Position numbers and translations under genes: made by a program
The notes under the pieces: generated by a model
Seen by the model: the letters and a program-made list of their open reading frames with translations, nothing else
What the model was told of the DNA's origin: nothing
Databases searched by the model: none
Part shown: in pieces, positions 14,558 through 22,724 of the stretch
Numbering within the stretch: the stretch's first letter is position 1
Layout of the letters: each line of letters begins with the position of its first letter
NCBI GenBank assembly: GCA_031289145.1
Contig: JAITQA010000030.1
Coordinates: forward strand, 1 to 33,578
Reading direction: 5' to 3'
DNA: 33,578 nucleotides
Source of the DNA: Dysgonamonadaceae bacterium
Lineage (GTDB): Bacteria > Bacteroidota > Bacteroidia > Bacteroidales > Azobacteroidaceae

Positions 14558-15625
14558 ATGGAATTTGAATCGATTTTATTGCCGGGCATCAGCGAACAAC
14601 GACCGCTGATAATAGCCGGCCCCTGTAGCGCAGAAACAGAGGAGCAAGTGTTAGAAACAGCGAATGCATTAGCTAATAGAGGTATAAAGGTATTTCGCGC
14701 GGGCATTTGGAAACCCCGTACCAAACCGGGTGGTTTTGAAGGCATAGGTGCGGAGGGACTTCCCTGGTTACAGCGTGTGAAAAAGGAGACAGGCATGTAC
14801 GTCGCTACCGAAGTGGCGACAAAAAACCATGTATTAGAAGCGGTAAAACACAAGATTGATATCTTATGGATAGGCGCAAGAACTTCTGCGAATCCTTTCG
14901 CTGTTCAGGAAATTGCCGACGCCTTGAGAATTACGGCTTTCAATGGTCCCGTATTGGTAAAAAACCCGGTGAATCCCGATTTGGAACTGTGGATTGGCGC
15001 TATTGAACGCTTGTACAATGCCGGTATTCGCAAAATAGGTGTAATTCACAGAGGATTCAGCACTTACGACAAAAAATTGTATCGCAATCTGCCCCAATGG
15101 CATATTCCTATTGAGTTGAAAAGACGGATACCCAACCTGCCGCTGATTGGCGACCCCAGTCATATCGGCGGAAAAAGAGAACTGATTGCACCACTCTGTC
15201 AACAAGCTATGGATTTGAATTACGACGGACTGATTATCGAATCGCATTGTAATCCGGACTGTGCATGGAGCGACAAGGAACAACAGATTACGCCGGATAT
15301 TCTATCCTACATCCTGAATCTTATCGTGGTTCGCGATACCAAACAAACGACTGAAAATCTGACGGAACTTCGCCAACAAATTGACGAATTAGATACCGAA
15401 TTACTCGCTATCCTGGCCAAACGTATGCGTGTTTCCAAAGAAATCGGACAATACAAAAAGGAACACAATATGCCGGTATTGCAAACGGTTCGTTACGATG
15501 AAATTTTAGAAAATCGAATCTCACAAGCCGGGAAAATGGGAATGGGAACAAGTTTTATGAAAACCGTGCTGGAAGCGATTCACGAAGAGTCTATCCGGCA
15601 ACAAATAGAAGTTTTGAATCAGTAA
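14558..15625 (+). CDS. Bifunctional DAHP synthase / chorismate mutase
   Basis: A 355-residue fusion. Residues 1 to about 260 form a class I-beta DAHP synthase (KDSA-like): IIAGPCSAETEEQ near the start, the phosphoenolpyruvate-binding KPRTKPGGFEG, LWIGARTSANPF, and the metal-ligand region DPSHIGGKRE followed by IESHCNPDCAWSD. It joins phosphoenolpyruvate and erythrose 4-phosphate in the first step of the shikimate pathway. Residues about 263-355 are an AroQ-type chorismate mutase (ELRQQIDELDTELLAILAKR, then EIGQYKKEHN), making prephenate. The mutase domain probably also serves for feedback control of the synthase, as in related fusions. Placing the entry enzyme inside the Phe/Tyr-attenuated operon lets the end products govern flux into the whole pathway. 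Gaps to both neighbours are 5 nt. Confidence 0.94.
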   Translation: MEFESILLPGISEQRPLIIAGPCSAETEEQVLETANALANRGIKVFRAGIWKPRTKPGGFEGIGAEGLPWLQRVKKETGMYVATEVATKNHVLEAVKHKIDILWIGARTSANPFAVQEIADALRITAFNGPVLVKNPVNPDLELWIGAIERLYNAGIRKIGVIHRGFSTYDKKLYRNLPQWHIPIELKRRIPNLPLIGDPSHIGGKRELIAPLCQQAMDLNYDGLIIESHCNPDCAWSDKEQQITPDILSYILNLIVVRDTKQTTENLTELRQQIDELDTELLAILAKRMRVSKEIGQYKKEHNMPVLQTVRYDEILENRISQAGKMGMGTSFMKTVLEAIHEESIRQQIEVLNQ

Positions 15626-15630
15626 TCATT

Positions 15631-16404
15631 ATGAGAATACAAATTTTGGGCGCAGGCAAGATGGGTTCTTTCTTCGCCGATGTGTTGAGTTTCGAGCACG
15701 AAGTCGCCATTTTCGACTATAATCCGGAACGTTTGCGATTTACTTACAACTGTATCAGGATGACAGACCCGGCAGAAATCGTTGCGTTTAAACCGGAAAT
15801 ACTGATGAATGCCGCCACCGTGAAATATACGATTGATGCGTTCAGACAAGCGCTCCCATACGTGCCGGAAACTTGCATTATTTCAGATATAGCTTCTGTA
15901 AAAACAGGATTGAAAGAGTTTTACGAAGAAACAGGAAGGCCTTTTGTTTCTACGCATCCCATGTTTGGCCCGACTTTTGCTAATCTGGGCAATTTATCTT
16001 CCGAAAATGCAATTATCATATCGGAATCGTCGTACATGGGCAAAATATTCTTCCGCGATTTATACAGCAAATTGAAACTGAATATTTTTGAATATACTTT
16101 TGACGAACACGACGAAACAATTGCCTATTCGCTTTCTATCCCATTCACTTCAACGCTGGTTTTTGCCTCTGTGATGAAACACCAGGAAGCGCCCGGAACA
16201 ACTTTCAAAAAACACATGGATATCGCACGCGGCTTGCTTTCGGAAGATGACTACCTGTTGATGGAAATATTGTTCAATCCGAGAACGCCCAAACAAGTGG
16301 AACAAATCAGAAATGAATTGGCAAATCTGTTGAAAATTATTGAATCCCGCGATTCGGAGGGTATGAAAGCATTTTTACAGGAAGTAAGGCAGAAAATTAT
16401 ATGA
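15631..16404 (+). CDS. tyrA: Prephenate dehydrogenase
   Basis: Oxidises and decarboxylates prephenate to 4-hydroxyphenylpyruvate with NAD(P)+, the Tyr-specific step. The 257-residue protein begins with the dinucleotide-binding loop ILGAGKMGSFFADVL and continues with DIASVKTGL and the family-typical STHPMFGPT, whose His is the catalytic residue. An all-helical dimerisation half follows (HDETIAYSLSIPF). No ACT or chorismate mutase domain is attached, so the protein is a minimal type. It is the last gene of the operon and begins 5 nt after the DAHP synthase fusion. Together the four genes make Phe and Tyr from shikimate-pathway intermediates, leaving only the central shikimate steps elsewhere. 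Confidence 0.93.
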   Translation: MRIQILGAGKMGSFFADVLSFEHEVAIFDYNPERLRFTYNCIRMTDPAEIVAFKPEILMNAATVKYTIDAFRQALPYVPETCIISDIASVKTGLKEFYEETGRPFVSTHPMFGPTFANLGNLSSENAIIISESSYMGKIFFRDLYSKLKLNIFEYTFDEHDETIAYSLSIPFTSTLVFASVMKHQEAPGTTFKKHMDIARGLLSEDDYLLMEILFNPRTPKQVEQIRNELANLLKIIESRDSEGMKAFLQEVRQKII

Positions 16405-16596
16405 AATCTTTGAAAATTCGGTTAAGGAAAAACTTGAGTTCCAATTGAATTTGATTTTTGCGCCGTAATCCTTATCTTTACCGGATAAAATTAGCAGTAC
16501 AATCCGGCAAGCCTTGCCACCATGAGTAACGTATATCCTTATATAAAAATAATCAGTCAAACATCATTTCTTTCATGATCCTATTCATTTTTTTTA

Positions 16597-16604
16597 TACT
16601 TTTG
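16597..16604 (+). promoter_or_regulatory. -7 promoter element for the SUI1-family gene
   Basis: TACTTTTG fits TAnnTTTG and lies 25 nt before the ATG at 16630. The -33 region is not a clear TTTG. The rest of the 16405-16596 gap shows no gene or strong terminator. Confidence 0.5.
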
Positions 16605-16629
16605 CAGCCGGTACTAAAACGGCAAACAG

Positions 16630-16974
16630 ATGAAACAAAATGAATGGAAGGAAAGATTGAATGTTGTTTACTCAACAAATCCTGATTTTCAATATGATAA
16701 TGGAGAAACGGCCGAAGCGGATACGCTTCCGAAAGAGAAGCAAGCCTTGAGAGTTTTGCTGGATAAACGGAATCGTGGCGGAAAAAAAGTCACATTGATT
16801 ACCGGATTTACAGGCAAAGAAGAAGATTTGCAGTATTTAGGGAAGTGGCTGAAAACAAAATGCGGAGTCGGCGGGTCGGCAAAAGAGGGTGAAATAATCA
16901 TCCAGGGCGATTTCAGGAACCGTATATTGGAATTATTACAGAAAGAAGGCTACCTAAAAACAAAAATCATCTGA
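16630..16974 (+). CDS. SUI1/eIF1-family translation factor (YciH-like)
   Basis: A 114-residue basic protein with the SUI1 fold at its C-terminal two thirds: ALRVLLDKRNRGGKKVTLIT, then GKWLKTKCGVGGSAKEGEI, which is the RNA-contacting Lys/Gly-rich region, and IIIQGDFRNRILELL. Eukaryotic eIF1 checks start-codon choice, and bacterial homologues (YciH) are thought to affect initiation fidelity. The N-terminal 35 residues are acidic and variable. It has its own promoter and is followed by psd, which has a separate promoter at 16981. Confidence 0.9.
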   Translation: MKQNEWKERLNVVYSTNPDFQYDNGETAEADTLPKEKQALRVLLDKRNRGGKKVTLITGFTGKEEDLQYLGKWLKTKCGVGGSAKEGEIIIQGDFRNRILELLQKEGYLKTKII

Positions 16975-16980
16975 GATTTA

Positions 16981-17011
16981 TTTGAAAATTAACAAAAAAT
17001 ACATAACTTTG
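16981..17011 (+). promoter_or_regulatory. Consensus Bacteroidota promoter for psd-pssA-rlmD
   Basis: TTTG (16981-16984), a 19-nt spacer and TAACTTTG (17004-17011). The predicted start of transcription near 17018 leaves a leader of about 14 nt before the psd ATG at 17032. Confidence 0.75.
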
Positions 17012-17031
17012 CATCAAAATGCAAAAAGCGC

Positions 17032-17688
17032 ATGAGGATTCACAAAGAAGGTCATAATATTATTATCAGTACCTTCATTTTACTGACATTGCTCAATTTA
17101 TTGCTCTATCGGGTAGCAAGCAAATCCTTGTTATTCTATTTTGTTTTACTCGTATCAGTGGGCGTTTTTATTCTGATTATCAATTTTTTCAGAAGCCCGA
17201 ATCGTATTTTTAGAAACAAGGAACCCGGTATGATTGTCGCTCCGGCAGATGGTACGATTGTTGTCATTGAAGAAGTGATGGAAAATGAGTATTTCCACGA
17301 AAAACGCCTGCAGGTCTCGGTTTTTATGAGCCTTTTCAATGCACATATCAACTGGATTCCCTGCGATGGCAAAGTGATTCACTCCTCTCACCAGAACGGC
17401 CGTTTCATGGCAGCGTATCTTCCCAAGTCGAGTATAGAAAACGAACGCTCGACAATTGTGATTGAACGGGAAAATGGGGAGCAGATTTTGGTCAGGCAAA
17501 TTGCCGGGGCTATGGCGAAACGAATTGTGACTTATGCTAAACCCGGAAAAAACTACGAGATTAATCAACAATTGGGTTTTATCAAGTTCGGGTCGCGTGT
17601 AGACTTGTTCTTGCCTTTGCATGCAGATATTAAGGTAGATTTGGATGTCGGCGTCAAAGGAAATTTAACGCTGATAGCTCAGTTATAA
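17032..17688 (+). CDS. psd: Phosphatidylserine decarboxylase proenzyme
   Basis: Makes phosphatidylethanolamine by decarboxylating phosphatidylserine at the inner membrane. The 218-residue protein is of the short bacterial type. Two N-terminal hydrophobic helices (about 10-28 and 31-53) anchor it. The core has VAPADGTI, FMSLFNAHINWIPCDG and the self-cleavage site KFGSRVD, where Ser188 becomes the pyruvoyl group. All residues needed for autocleavage seem present. The substrate is made by the product of the next gene, pssA, 11 nt downstream, and the two form a textbook pair. Confidence 0.95.
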   Translation: MRIHKEGHNIIISTFILLTLLNLLLYRVASKSLLFYFVLLVSVGVFILIINFFRSPNRIFRNKEPGMIVAPADGTIVVIEEVMENEYFHEKRLQVSVFMSLFNAHINWIPCDGKVIHSSHQNGRFMAAYLPKSSIENERSTIVIERENGEQILVRQIAGAMAKRIVTYAKPGKNYEINQQLGFIKFGSRVDLFLPLHADIKVDLDVGVKGNLTLIAQL

Positions 17689-17699
17689 TAAAATTCCGA

Positions 17700-18398
17700 A
17701 TGAAGAACGTACCCAATATCATCACTTGCCTCAATCTTTTTGCCGGTTGCCTGTCTTGTGTCATGACACTTGAATATGGAAATTATACCGGGGCTTTCCT
17801 CTTTATCCTGCTGGCAGCTGTCTTCGATTTCCTTGACGGTTTTGCCGCTCGTTTACTGAAAGCTTATTCCGCCATAGGGGCGCAATTGGATTCGCTGGCA
17901 GACATGGTTAGTTTTGGTTTGGCTCCGGGTTTTGTGGTCTATTCTTTCCTGACGACAAGTACATCCGGCATGGAATTCGGAAGCAGCCTCCCCTATCTGG
18001 CCTTTCTTATTCCTATCTTTTCGGCTTTACGATTGGCCAAATTCAATATTGATACCCGTCAAACCTCTTCATTCCTCGGATTACCGGTTCCGGCCAATGC
18101 CCTGTTTTGGGTAGCGCTGGTTCCTTCCATCTCCCTTGCGGAGGGAAATAAAGCGTTCTATACCGTGTTGTTTGTCTTTTTAATAATCGTCTTTTGCCTG
18201 CTGATGGTATCGGAATTGCCTATGTTTTCCCTAAAATTCAAAAATTACGGATGGGCCAACAACCGCTTGCCTTATACACTGATATTGTCGGCAATCGTAT
18301 TTGTTGTCTGCTTCCGGCTTCCGGGAATCAGCTTGACCATAGTCCTTTATGTACTGCTATCATCAGCCGTCTATATCTCAAAACGAAAAAATGAGTAA
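17700..18398 (+). CDS. pssA: CDP-diacylglycerol--serine O-phosphatidyltransferase
   Basis: Makes phosphatidylserine from CDP-diacylglycerol and L-serine. The CDP-alcohol phosphotransferase signature (DGxxAR...G...D...D) is seen in FLDGFAARLLKAYSAIGAQL and the following DSLADMVSF, with both metal-binding Asp clusters intact. The 232-residue protein is mostly hydrophobic with about seven to eight membrane segments, the usual size for the membrane-type enzyme. It lies between psd and rlmD, and its stop codon overlaps the rlmD start by 8 nt (ATGAGTAA), which suggests translational coupling. Confidence 0.95.
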   Translation: MKNVPNIITCLNLFAGCLSCVMTLEYGNYTGAFLFILLAAVFDFLDGFAARLLKAYSAIGAQLDSLADMVSFGLAPGFVVYSFLTTSTSGMEFGSSLPYLAFLIPIFSALRLAKFNIDTRQTSSFLGLPVPANALFWVALVPSISLAEGNKAFYTVLFVFLIIVFCLLMVSELPMFSLKFKNYGWANNRLPYTLILSAIVFVVCFRLPGISLTIVLYVLLSSAVYISKRKNE

Positions 18399-19809
18399 AA
18401 AAGATAAAAAACCTTTAGCGCTTTTGGAAAAGATAAGCATTAGCGGCATCGCTGCCGAAGGAAAAGCGATAGCCCGATTCAATGATTTGGTTATTTTTAT
18501 CCCTTTTGTCGTTCCGGGTGACGTGGTTGATATTCAACTGACACGAAAAAAAAATTCATACGCGGAGGGCAAAGCCGTCTACTTTCACGCCTATTCTCCG
18601 CAAAGAACCGAAGCTTTTTGCGAACATTACGGCGTTTGCGGAGGATGTAAATGGCAGATACTCCCTTACTCCGAACAAATTCGCTATAAACAGCAACAAG
18701 TTACCGACAATTTAAGGCGCATCGGTAAAATCGAATTGCCGGAAATAACGCCGATTCTCGGTTCGGAAAAAACCGTATTTTACAGGAATAAATTAGAATT
18801 TACCTTTTCCAACAAAAGATGGATGACCGAAGCGGAAATCAGTTCCGGGCGGACTTTCGACGATATGAATGCACTGGGTTTCCACATTCCGGGAAAATTC
18901 GACAAGGTGCTGGATATCCATAAATGTTGGTTGCAAGACGATATTTCCAACCGGATTCGCAACGAAATCAAGGATTTTTCCCTGAAAAACAACTATTCGT
19001 TTTTCGACTTGAGAAACCAAAGCGGTCTTTTACGCAATATCATTATCCGGACTGCATCGACCGGAGAAGTCATGCTAATCGTAGTCTTTTATGAAGACGA
19101 CAAAATCGCCCGCGACAATCTGTTAAATCATATTGCCGACCAATTCCCCGCAATAACTTCCTTGCTGTACATCATCAATGAAAAGGCCAACGATACGATT
19201 ACCGACCGTGAAGTATGCGTATTCAAAGGGGTAGACCATATTTTCGAAGCAATGGAAGGTCTGAAATTCAAAATCGGCCCGAAGTCATTCTACCAGACCA
19301 ACAGCGAACAGGCCTATAATTTATACAAAATCGTCCGCGCCTTTGCCGGACTTACCGGGAACGAGTTCGTTTACGACCTCTATACCGGAACCGGAACCAT
19401 CGCCAATTTTGTGGCAAAATACGCCCGTCAGGTCATCGGCATTGAATATGTTCCGGAGGCAATCGAAGACGCCCGTATCAACGCCAGCCTCAACGGAATA
19501 AACAACACCCTTTTTTTCGCAGGCGATATGAAAGACATCCTGACTGCGGATTTTATCGGGAAATACGGCCGACCGGACGTAATCATCACCGACCCTCCCC
19601 GCGCCGGAATGCACGACAACGTCGTTGAGACTATTTTATCCGCCGAACCGGAACGGATTGTATACGTCAGTTGTAATCCGGCTACTCAGGCGCGAGACTT
19701 GAACCTGCTGGACACAAAATATAGTGTAACCAAAGTGCAACCGGTAGATATGTTTCCGCATACCCATCATGTAGAAAATGTTGTACTGCTGAAAAGGAGA
19801 AAAGAATGA
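18391..19809 (+). CDS. rlmD: 23S rRNA (uracil-5-)-methyltransferase, RlmD/RumA type
   Basis: Methylates carbon 5 of a uridine in 23S rRNA using SAM. The 472-residue protein has an N-terminal TRAM-like domain (ISISGIAAEGKAIARF), the iron-sulfur cysteines in CEHYGVCGGCKWQ with a fourth probably in HKCWLQ, a SAM-binding DLYTGTGTIANF, IITDPPRAGMH, and catalytic Cys428 in YVSCNPATQARDL. Family paralogues RlmC and RlmCD modify other uridines, so the exact target is inferred. The start at 18391 overlaps the pssA stop; the longer in-frame opening at 18349 lies inside pssA and is not used. Its stop codon overlaps the ATG of a broken gene (19806) by 4 nt, showing that a fourth coupled gene once followed. 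Confidence 0.92.
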   Translation: MSKKDKKPLALLEKISISGIAAEGKAIARFNDLVIFIPFVVPGDVVDIQLTRKKNSYAEGKAVYFHAYSPQRTEAFCEHYGVCGGCKWQILPYSEQIRYKQQQVTDNLRRIGKIELPEITPILGSEKTVFYRNKLEFTFSNKRWMTEAEISSGRTFDDMNALGFHIPGKFDKVLDIHKCWLQDDISNRIRNEIKDFSLKNNYSFFDLRNQSGLLRNIIIRTASTGEVMLIVVFYEDDKIARDNLLNHIADQFPAITSLLYIINEKANDTITDREVCVFKGVDHIFEAMEGLKFKIGPKSFYQTNSEQAYNLYKIVRAFAGLTGNEFVYDLYTGTGTIANFVAKYARQVIGIEYVPEAIEDARINASLNGINNTLFFAGDMKDILTADFIGKYGRPDVIITDPPRAGMHDNVVETILSAEPERIVYVSCNPATQARDLNLLDTKYSVTKVQPVDMFPHTHHVENVVLLKRRKE

Positions 19810-20113
19810 AAAAAGAAGCATTTAAACAGATCATTGACAAGGATTACACTTTTAAGGGTGAATCGTTTCTTTTGGGAGCGCCGGTTTGTTTTTCAGCGAA
19901 CCTTCGTTCGAAGTCAACGACCTGATGCGGATAGACGAGCAGGACAGACCGAAAATTTTCCACCGACAACTTTGGCTTATACCCTGCTGGTATCGCCCGG
20001 TTCGAGGATGGATATCCTCAACAAAGAGGAGGTAGACGAATTGGTGCGGAAATAGTAAATTGGTTGCCAAATACAACCGGGAAACGAACGGCACGACTGT
20101 TTTTACTTATTGA
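19806..20113 (+). pseudogene. Relic of a HerA-like DUF853 ATPase (YjgR family), internally deleted and frameshifted
   Basis: Four fragments in family order but changing frame make up this stretch. Frame 1 from ATG 19806 gives KKEAFKQIIDKDYTFKGESF and LLGAPV, like the N-terminus of Bacteroidota DUF853 proteins. Frame 2 from 19892 gives SEPSFEVNDLMRIDEQ joined to DRPKIF, like the middle region DLMR.DE...QDRPKLFSTF with about a dozen residues missing. The third frame gives PTTLAYTLLVSPGSRMDIL and then NKEEVDELVRK. From 20054, frame 2 again gives SKLVAKYNRET, the C-terminal motif. The Walker A (GATGTGKT) and most of the ATPase core are missing. The ATG overlaps the rlmD stop as ATGA, so the gene was once part of that operon. 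Its 3' end overlaps the convergent exonuclease gene. Recognition is from memory of the family, not a search. Confidence 0.68.
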
Positions 20114-20873
20114 ATGCCGAACGCAATTTAACAGTTGTGAAGACTTTCTTGGTATGCAAGGTGAAATCTCCACCGATAACCCAGCCATAATAGCCGGGGT
20201 CTTCTCGGAGAATTTCTTCCAAGAGACGTCCCTTGTATTTCCCGAAATTAATGACTTCCTGTCTCTTTTCATTGTAAATCACCCGACCGGCAAAATCGAC
20301 ATTATTGTTGTACGAAGAATATTCCGAAAGAAATTCAATATTGTTCTGTATATCCGGATAACGGTCTAATTGCGATTGCAAAATTTCATACGTCGCTTTC
20401 GTATCCGCTTCGGCAGAATGTGCATTCTCTAAATCCTTTTCGCAGTAGAATTTATACGCAGCTGATAAAGTCCGCTGTTCTTTCTTGTGAAATATGGTCT
20501 GGACATCTACAAATTTTCGTTTCATCAAATCAATATCCACTCCCGCCCTGAGAAATTCTTCGGCCAGAAGGGGAATATCAAAACGATTGGAATTGTAACC
20601 GGCTAAATCGCAGCCTTCTATCTGTTCGGCCAATGATTTGGCTATTGATTTAAAGGAGGGTGCATTTTTCACATCCTCGTCATATATTCCATGAATAGCG
20701 CTTGATTGGGGTGGAATCGGCATCTCCGGATTAATCCGGCGGGTTTTACTCTCTTCATCCCCATTGGGAGACACTTTCAAATAGGAAATCTCTACGATTC
20801 GGTCGGAAACAATATTCGTCCCTGTCGTTTCCAAATCGAAAAAAACAAGGGGATTTTTTAAATTCAGTATCAC
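20103..20873 (-). CDS. DEDDh 3'-5' exonuclease (DnaQ/ExoX-like)
   Basis: A 256-residue nuclease. ExoI motif: Asp13 and Glu15 in VFFDLETTG. ExoII: NSNRFDIPLL with its Asp. ExoIII: HSAEADTKATYEIL with the paired His and Asp of the DEDDh type. The C-terminal part (VINFGKYKGRLLEEILREDP, then GYYGWVIGGDF) matches the ExoX-like C-terminal module. It may act in replication proofreading or in repair. It starts 17 nt after dnaN on the same strand, so it is co-expressed with the sliding clamp, which fits a role at the replication fork. No polymerase-binding domain can be identified by eye. The gene end overlaps about 10 nt of the eroded DUF853 relic on the other strand. Confidence 0.92.
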   Translation of the reverse strand: MILNLKNPLVFFDLETTGTNIVSDRIVEISYLKVSPNGDEESKTRRINPEMPIPPQSSAIHGIYDEDVKNAPSFKSIAKSLAEQIEGCDLAGYNSNRFDIPLLAEEFLRAGVDIDLMKRKFVDVQTIFHKKEQRTLSAAYKFYCEKDLENAHSAEADTKATYEILQSQLDRYPDIQNNIEFLSEYSSYNNNVDFAGRVIYNEKRQEVINFGKYKGRLLEEILREDPGYYGWVIGGDFTLHTKKVFTTVKLRSAFNK

Positions 20874-20890
20874 GCTATTTTATTATTTTA

Positions 20891-22015
20891 TTAGTCGTTT
20901 AGCATCATCGGCATCAACAGCATCAATAAGTCTTCGTCCTGTTCGTTTTCGGAGGGAAGAATCAGACCTGCCCGCGAAGGATCTGCCAATTCGAAGACCA
21001 CCTCTGCAGATGGGATATTATTCATGATTTCAATCAAAAAAGTACCTTTGAAACCGATGCTTATCGGGTCTCCATCATAGATGCAAGCCACTGTTTCCTC
21101 GGCTGATGTGGAAAAATCTATGTCCTGAGCCGAAATAAATATACTGTTTTCCGAAACCTGTAATTTTATCAAGCTGCTGGAAGGATTTGAAAAAACGGAA
21201 ACACGTTTCAAAGCATTCAAACACAATACTCTATCTATGGTAACCCTGTATGGGTTTTCTTTCGGAATCACACTGTTGTAGTTCGGATAACGACCTTCTA
21301 TCAGGCGGGAAATAATCACGATATGTTCCATACTGATATACGCATTGTTATCGTCAAAACCGATAGTCACTCTTCCGGATTCTTTAGGGAGAACCGTTTT
21401 CAGCAGGTTGGCAGGCTTTTTGGGTAAAATAAAAGAAGTGGCCTCATTGCCTTTTACGCTATAATTTTTGAAACGCACCAATTTATGCCCGTCGGAAGCC
21501 ACAAAGGTAGTTTCCGATTCCGAAATATCGAAAAAAATGCCGTTCATAACAGGACGCAACTCATCTTCTGCTGACGCAAACAAGGTGCGGGAGATACCGG
21601 ATAACAATTCTTCTGCGGAAATTTCAATCCTTGCCGCGCCTTCTTTCAATGGTTTGGACTGAGGATATTCCTCACCGTTCTGGGCGATAAAATTGTATTT
21701 CCCGTTTTCATAGTAAATAAAAACTTCAAAACTTTCATCATTAATATCGAAAGTGATAGGTTGTTCCGGCAATTCTTTCAATGAATCCAATAAGTTTTTG
21801 GATGGAATCGCAAAGACGCCTTCCCCTTCAACATCATGCACTTCAACAGAAGTGATCATTCGTGTTTCACTATCTGCAGCCGTTATTTTCAGCAGATTAT
21901 CATGAAGTTCGAATAGAAAACAATCCAGAACAGGAATGGTACTTTTGGAAGCAATAACCCTGCTTACTACTTGTAAATGGCTTGATAAAGCGCTACTTGA
22001 AACAACAAATTTCAT
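20891..22015 (-). CDS. dnaN: DNA polymerase III sliding clamp (beta subunit)
   Basis: The 374-residue ring-forming processivity clamp loaded onto primed DNA. Three repeated clamp folds are apparent. The start reads MKFVVSSSALSSHLQVVSRV, with the family-typical TIPVLDCFLFEL, and MITSVEVHDVEG and FIAQNGEEYPQ in the first domains. The C-terminal LMPMML-ND end is the usual hydrophobic tail near the protein-binding pocket. Length is standard. dnaN is not beside dnaA or recF here; in many Bacteroidota dnaN stands alone or with an exonuclease, as seen. Transcription probably starts from a -7 element at 22056-22063. Confidence 0.96.
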   Translation of the reverse strand: MKFVVSSSALSSHLQVVSRVIASKSTIPVLDCFLFELHDNLLKITAADSETRMITSVEVHDVEGEGVFAIPSKNLLDSLKELPEQPITFDINDESFEVFIYYENGKYNFIAQNGEEYPQSKPLKEGAARIEISAEELLSGISRTLFASAEDELRPVMNGIFFDISESETTFVASDGHKLVRFKNYSVKGNEATSFILPKKPANLLKTVLPKESGRVTIGFDDNNAYISMEHIVIISRLIEGRYPNYNSVIPKENPYRVTIDRVLCLNALKRVSVFSNPSSSLIKLQVSENSIFISAQDIDFSTSAEETVACIYDGDPISIGFKGTFLIEIMNNIPSAEVVFELADPSRAGLILPSENEQDEDLLMLLMPMMLND

Positions 22016-22055
22016 ACGATATAATAATTTTTATTTATAATTAATTTTCGGAGCA

Positions 22056-22063
22056 CAAATGTA
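22056..22063 (-). promoter_or_regulatory. -7 promoter element for dnaN
   Basis: TACATTTG on the minus strand is a perfect -7 match, giving a leader of about 35 nt before ATG 22015. No clear -33 element. The short open frame that runs through it (to 22041) is therefore not meaningful over its last 30 codons. Confidence 0.55.
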
Positions 22064-22163
22064 AATAAAAAAATTCAGATTCTGCGATTTTTCTGTATAT
22101 TTTTCCGTGAATGTAAGAAAACGGGGTGCTGAACTCAATGAATTTTCTGAATGCACAAGACAC

Positions 22164-22379
22164 ATTCAGTTTTTCTGCATTTTTAAAGCCTGCCTGTTTC
22201 TTGCTTATAGTTCCCAAACCTTTGATAACAGGCAAACTGTTCAATTTCAAATAGTCGTTCATAAATTCAATCCACTGTTGCATAGTGGTTGGGAGTTGCC
22301 GTTCGGCGCGAAGTACTCGAATTTTTCGAGTAGTTGAAATTTCGTCCAATTCGCCACTTTTGCAAATTTCTTGCGTCAT
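22164..22379 (-). pseudogene. Probable relic of a RhuM-family gene, internally deleted
   Basis: From ATG 22379 the frame reads QEICKSGELDEISTTRKIRV, like the N-terminal half of RhuM (virulence/phage-related) proteins where GELDE..T.RKIR is typical. It then passes directly to LPTTMQQWIEFMNDYLKLNS and VIKGLGTISKKQAGFKNAE, which resembles the C-terminal segment (W...LD.FL......L...G.ISh..A...A). The roughly 200 residues normally lying between these segments, and the first 40 or so residues, are missing. The frame stays open to 22041, but the last 40 codons match nothing I know and run over the dnaN promoter. A perfect 8-bp hairpin (22314-22332) sits at the apparent junction. RhuM genes often travel with restriction systems or mobile islands. 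The assignment is from recall and moderate at best. Confidence 0.45.
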
Positions 22380-22724
22380 TCAACAAGTTGATTGTCTATT
22401 GTTTGCGGTATATTCTTATTTGTCTTCATTCTATTGATAAAATTATTTTGTTTGTAATTCCATTAACCGTTTCCCTGTTCTTCGTGAAATTCTTACAGTT
22501 TCAAAACACAAGCCGTTCAACACATCTAACGGCAAAAAAACAGGGACTTTGGCGGTTTTTCTTTTTAAATCGCCAATCCGAATCATTGTGGGCAGTTCGT
22601 CTTGTTGTACTGCCGGTGTTCTATCCGTTGTCAAAAACTTGAACAGCGAGCAAGCGTAGCATGCACGCTAAGGGATGTATTTTACGTTGAGTAAATTGAA
22701 AAAAAAGGCAATGTGAATCAAATA
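22380..22724. other. Stretch without a convincing gene
   Basis: Both strands carry only short open frames. The best is a 63-codon minus-strand frame at 22443-22634 ending in ISRRTGKRLMELQTK, which I cannot place in any family and which lacks a good start. A small imperfect palindrome (AGCGT, then GCATGC, then ACGCT) lies at 22653-22669. Position next to the RhuM-like relic suggests this is decayed accessory DNA. Confidence 0.45.

Noticed and set aside
18349-18390. Longer N-terminus for rlmD starting inside pssA.
   Set aside because: The added residues lie in another frame of pssA and match no family sequence; ATG 18391 overlaps the pssA stop in the usual coupled way.
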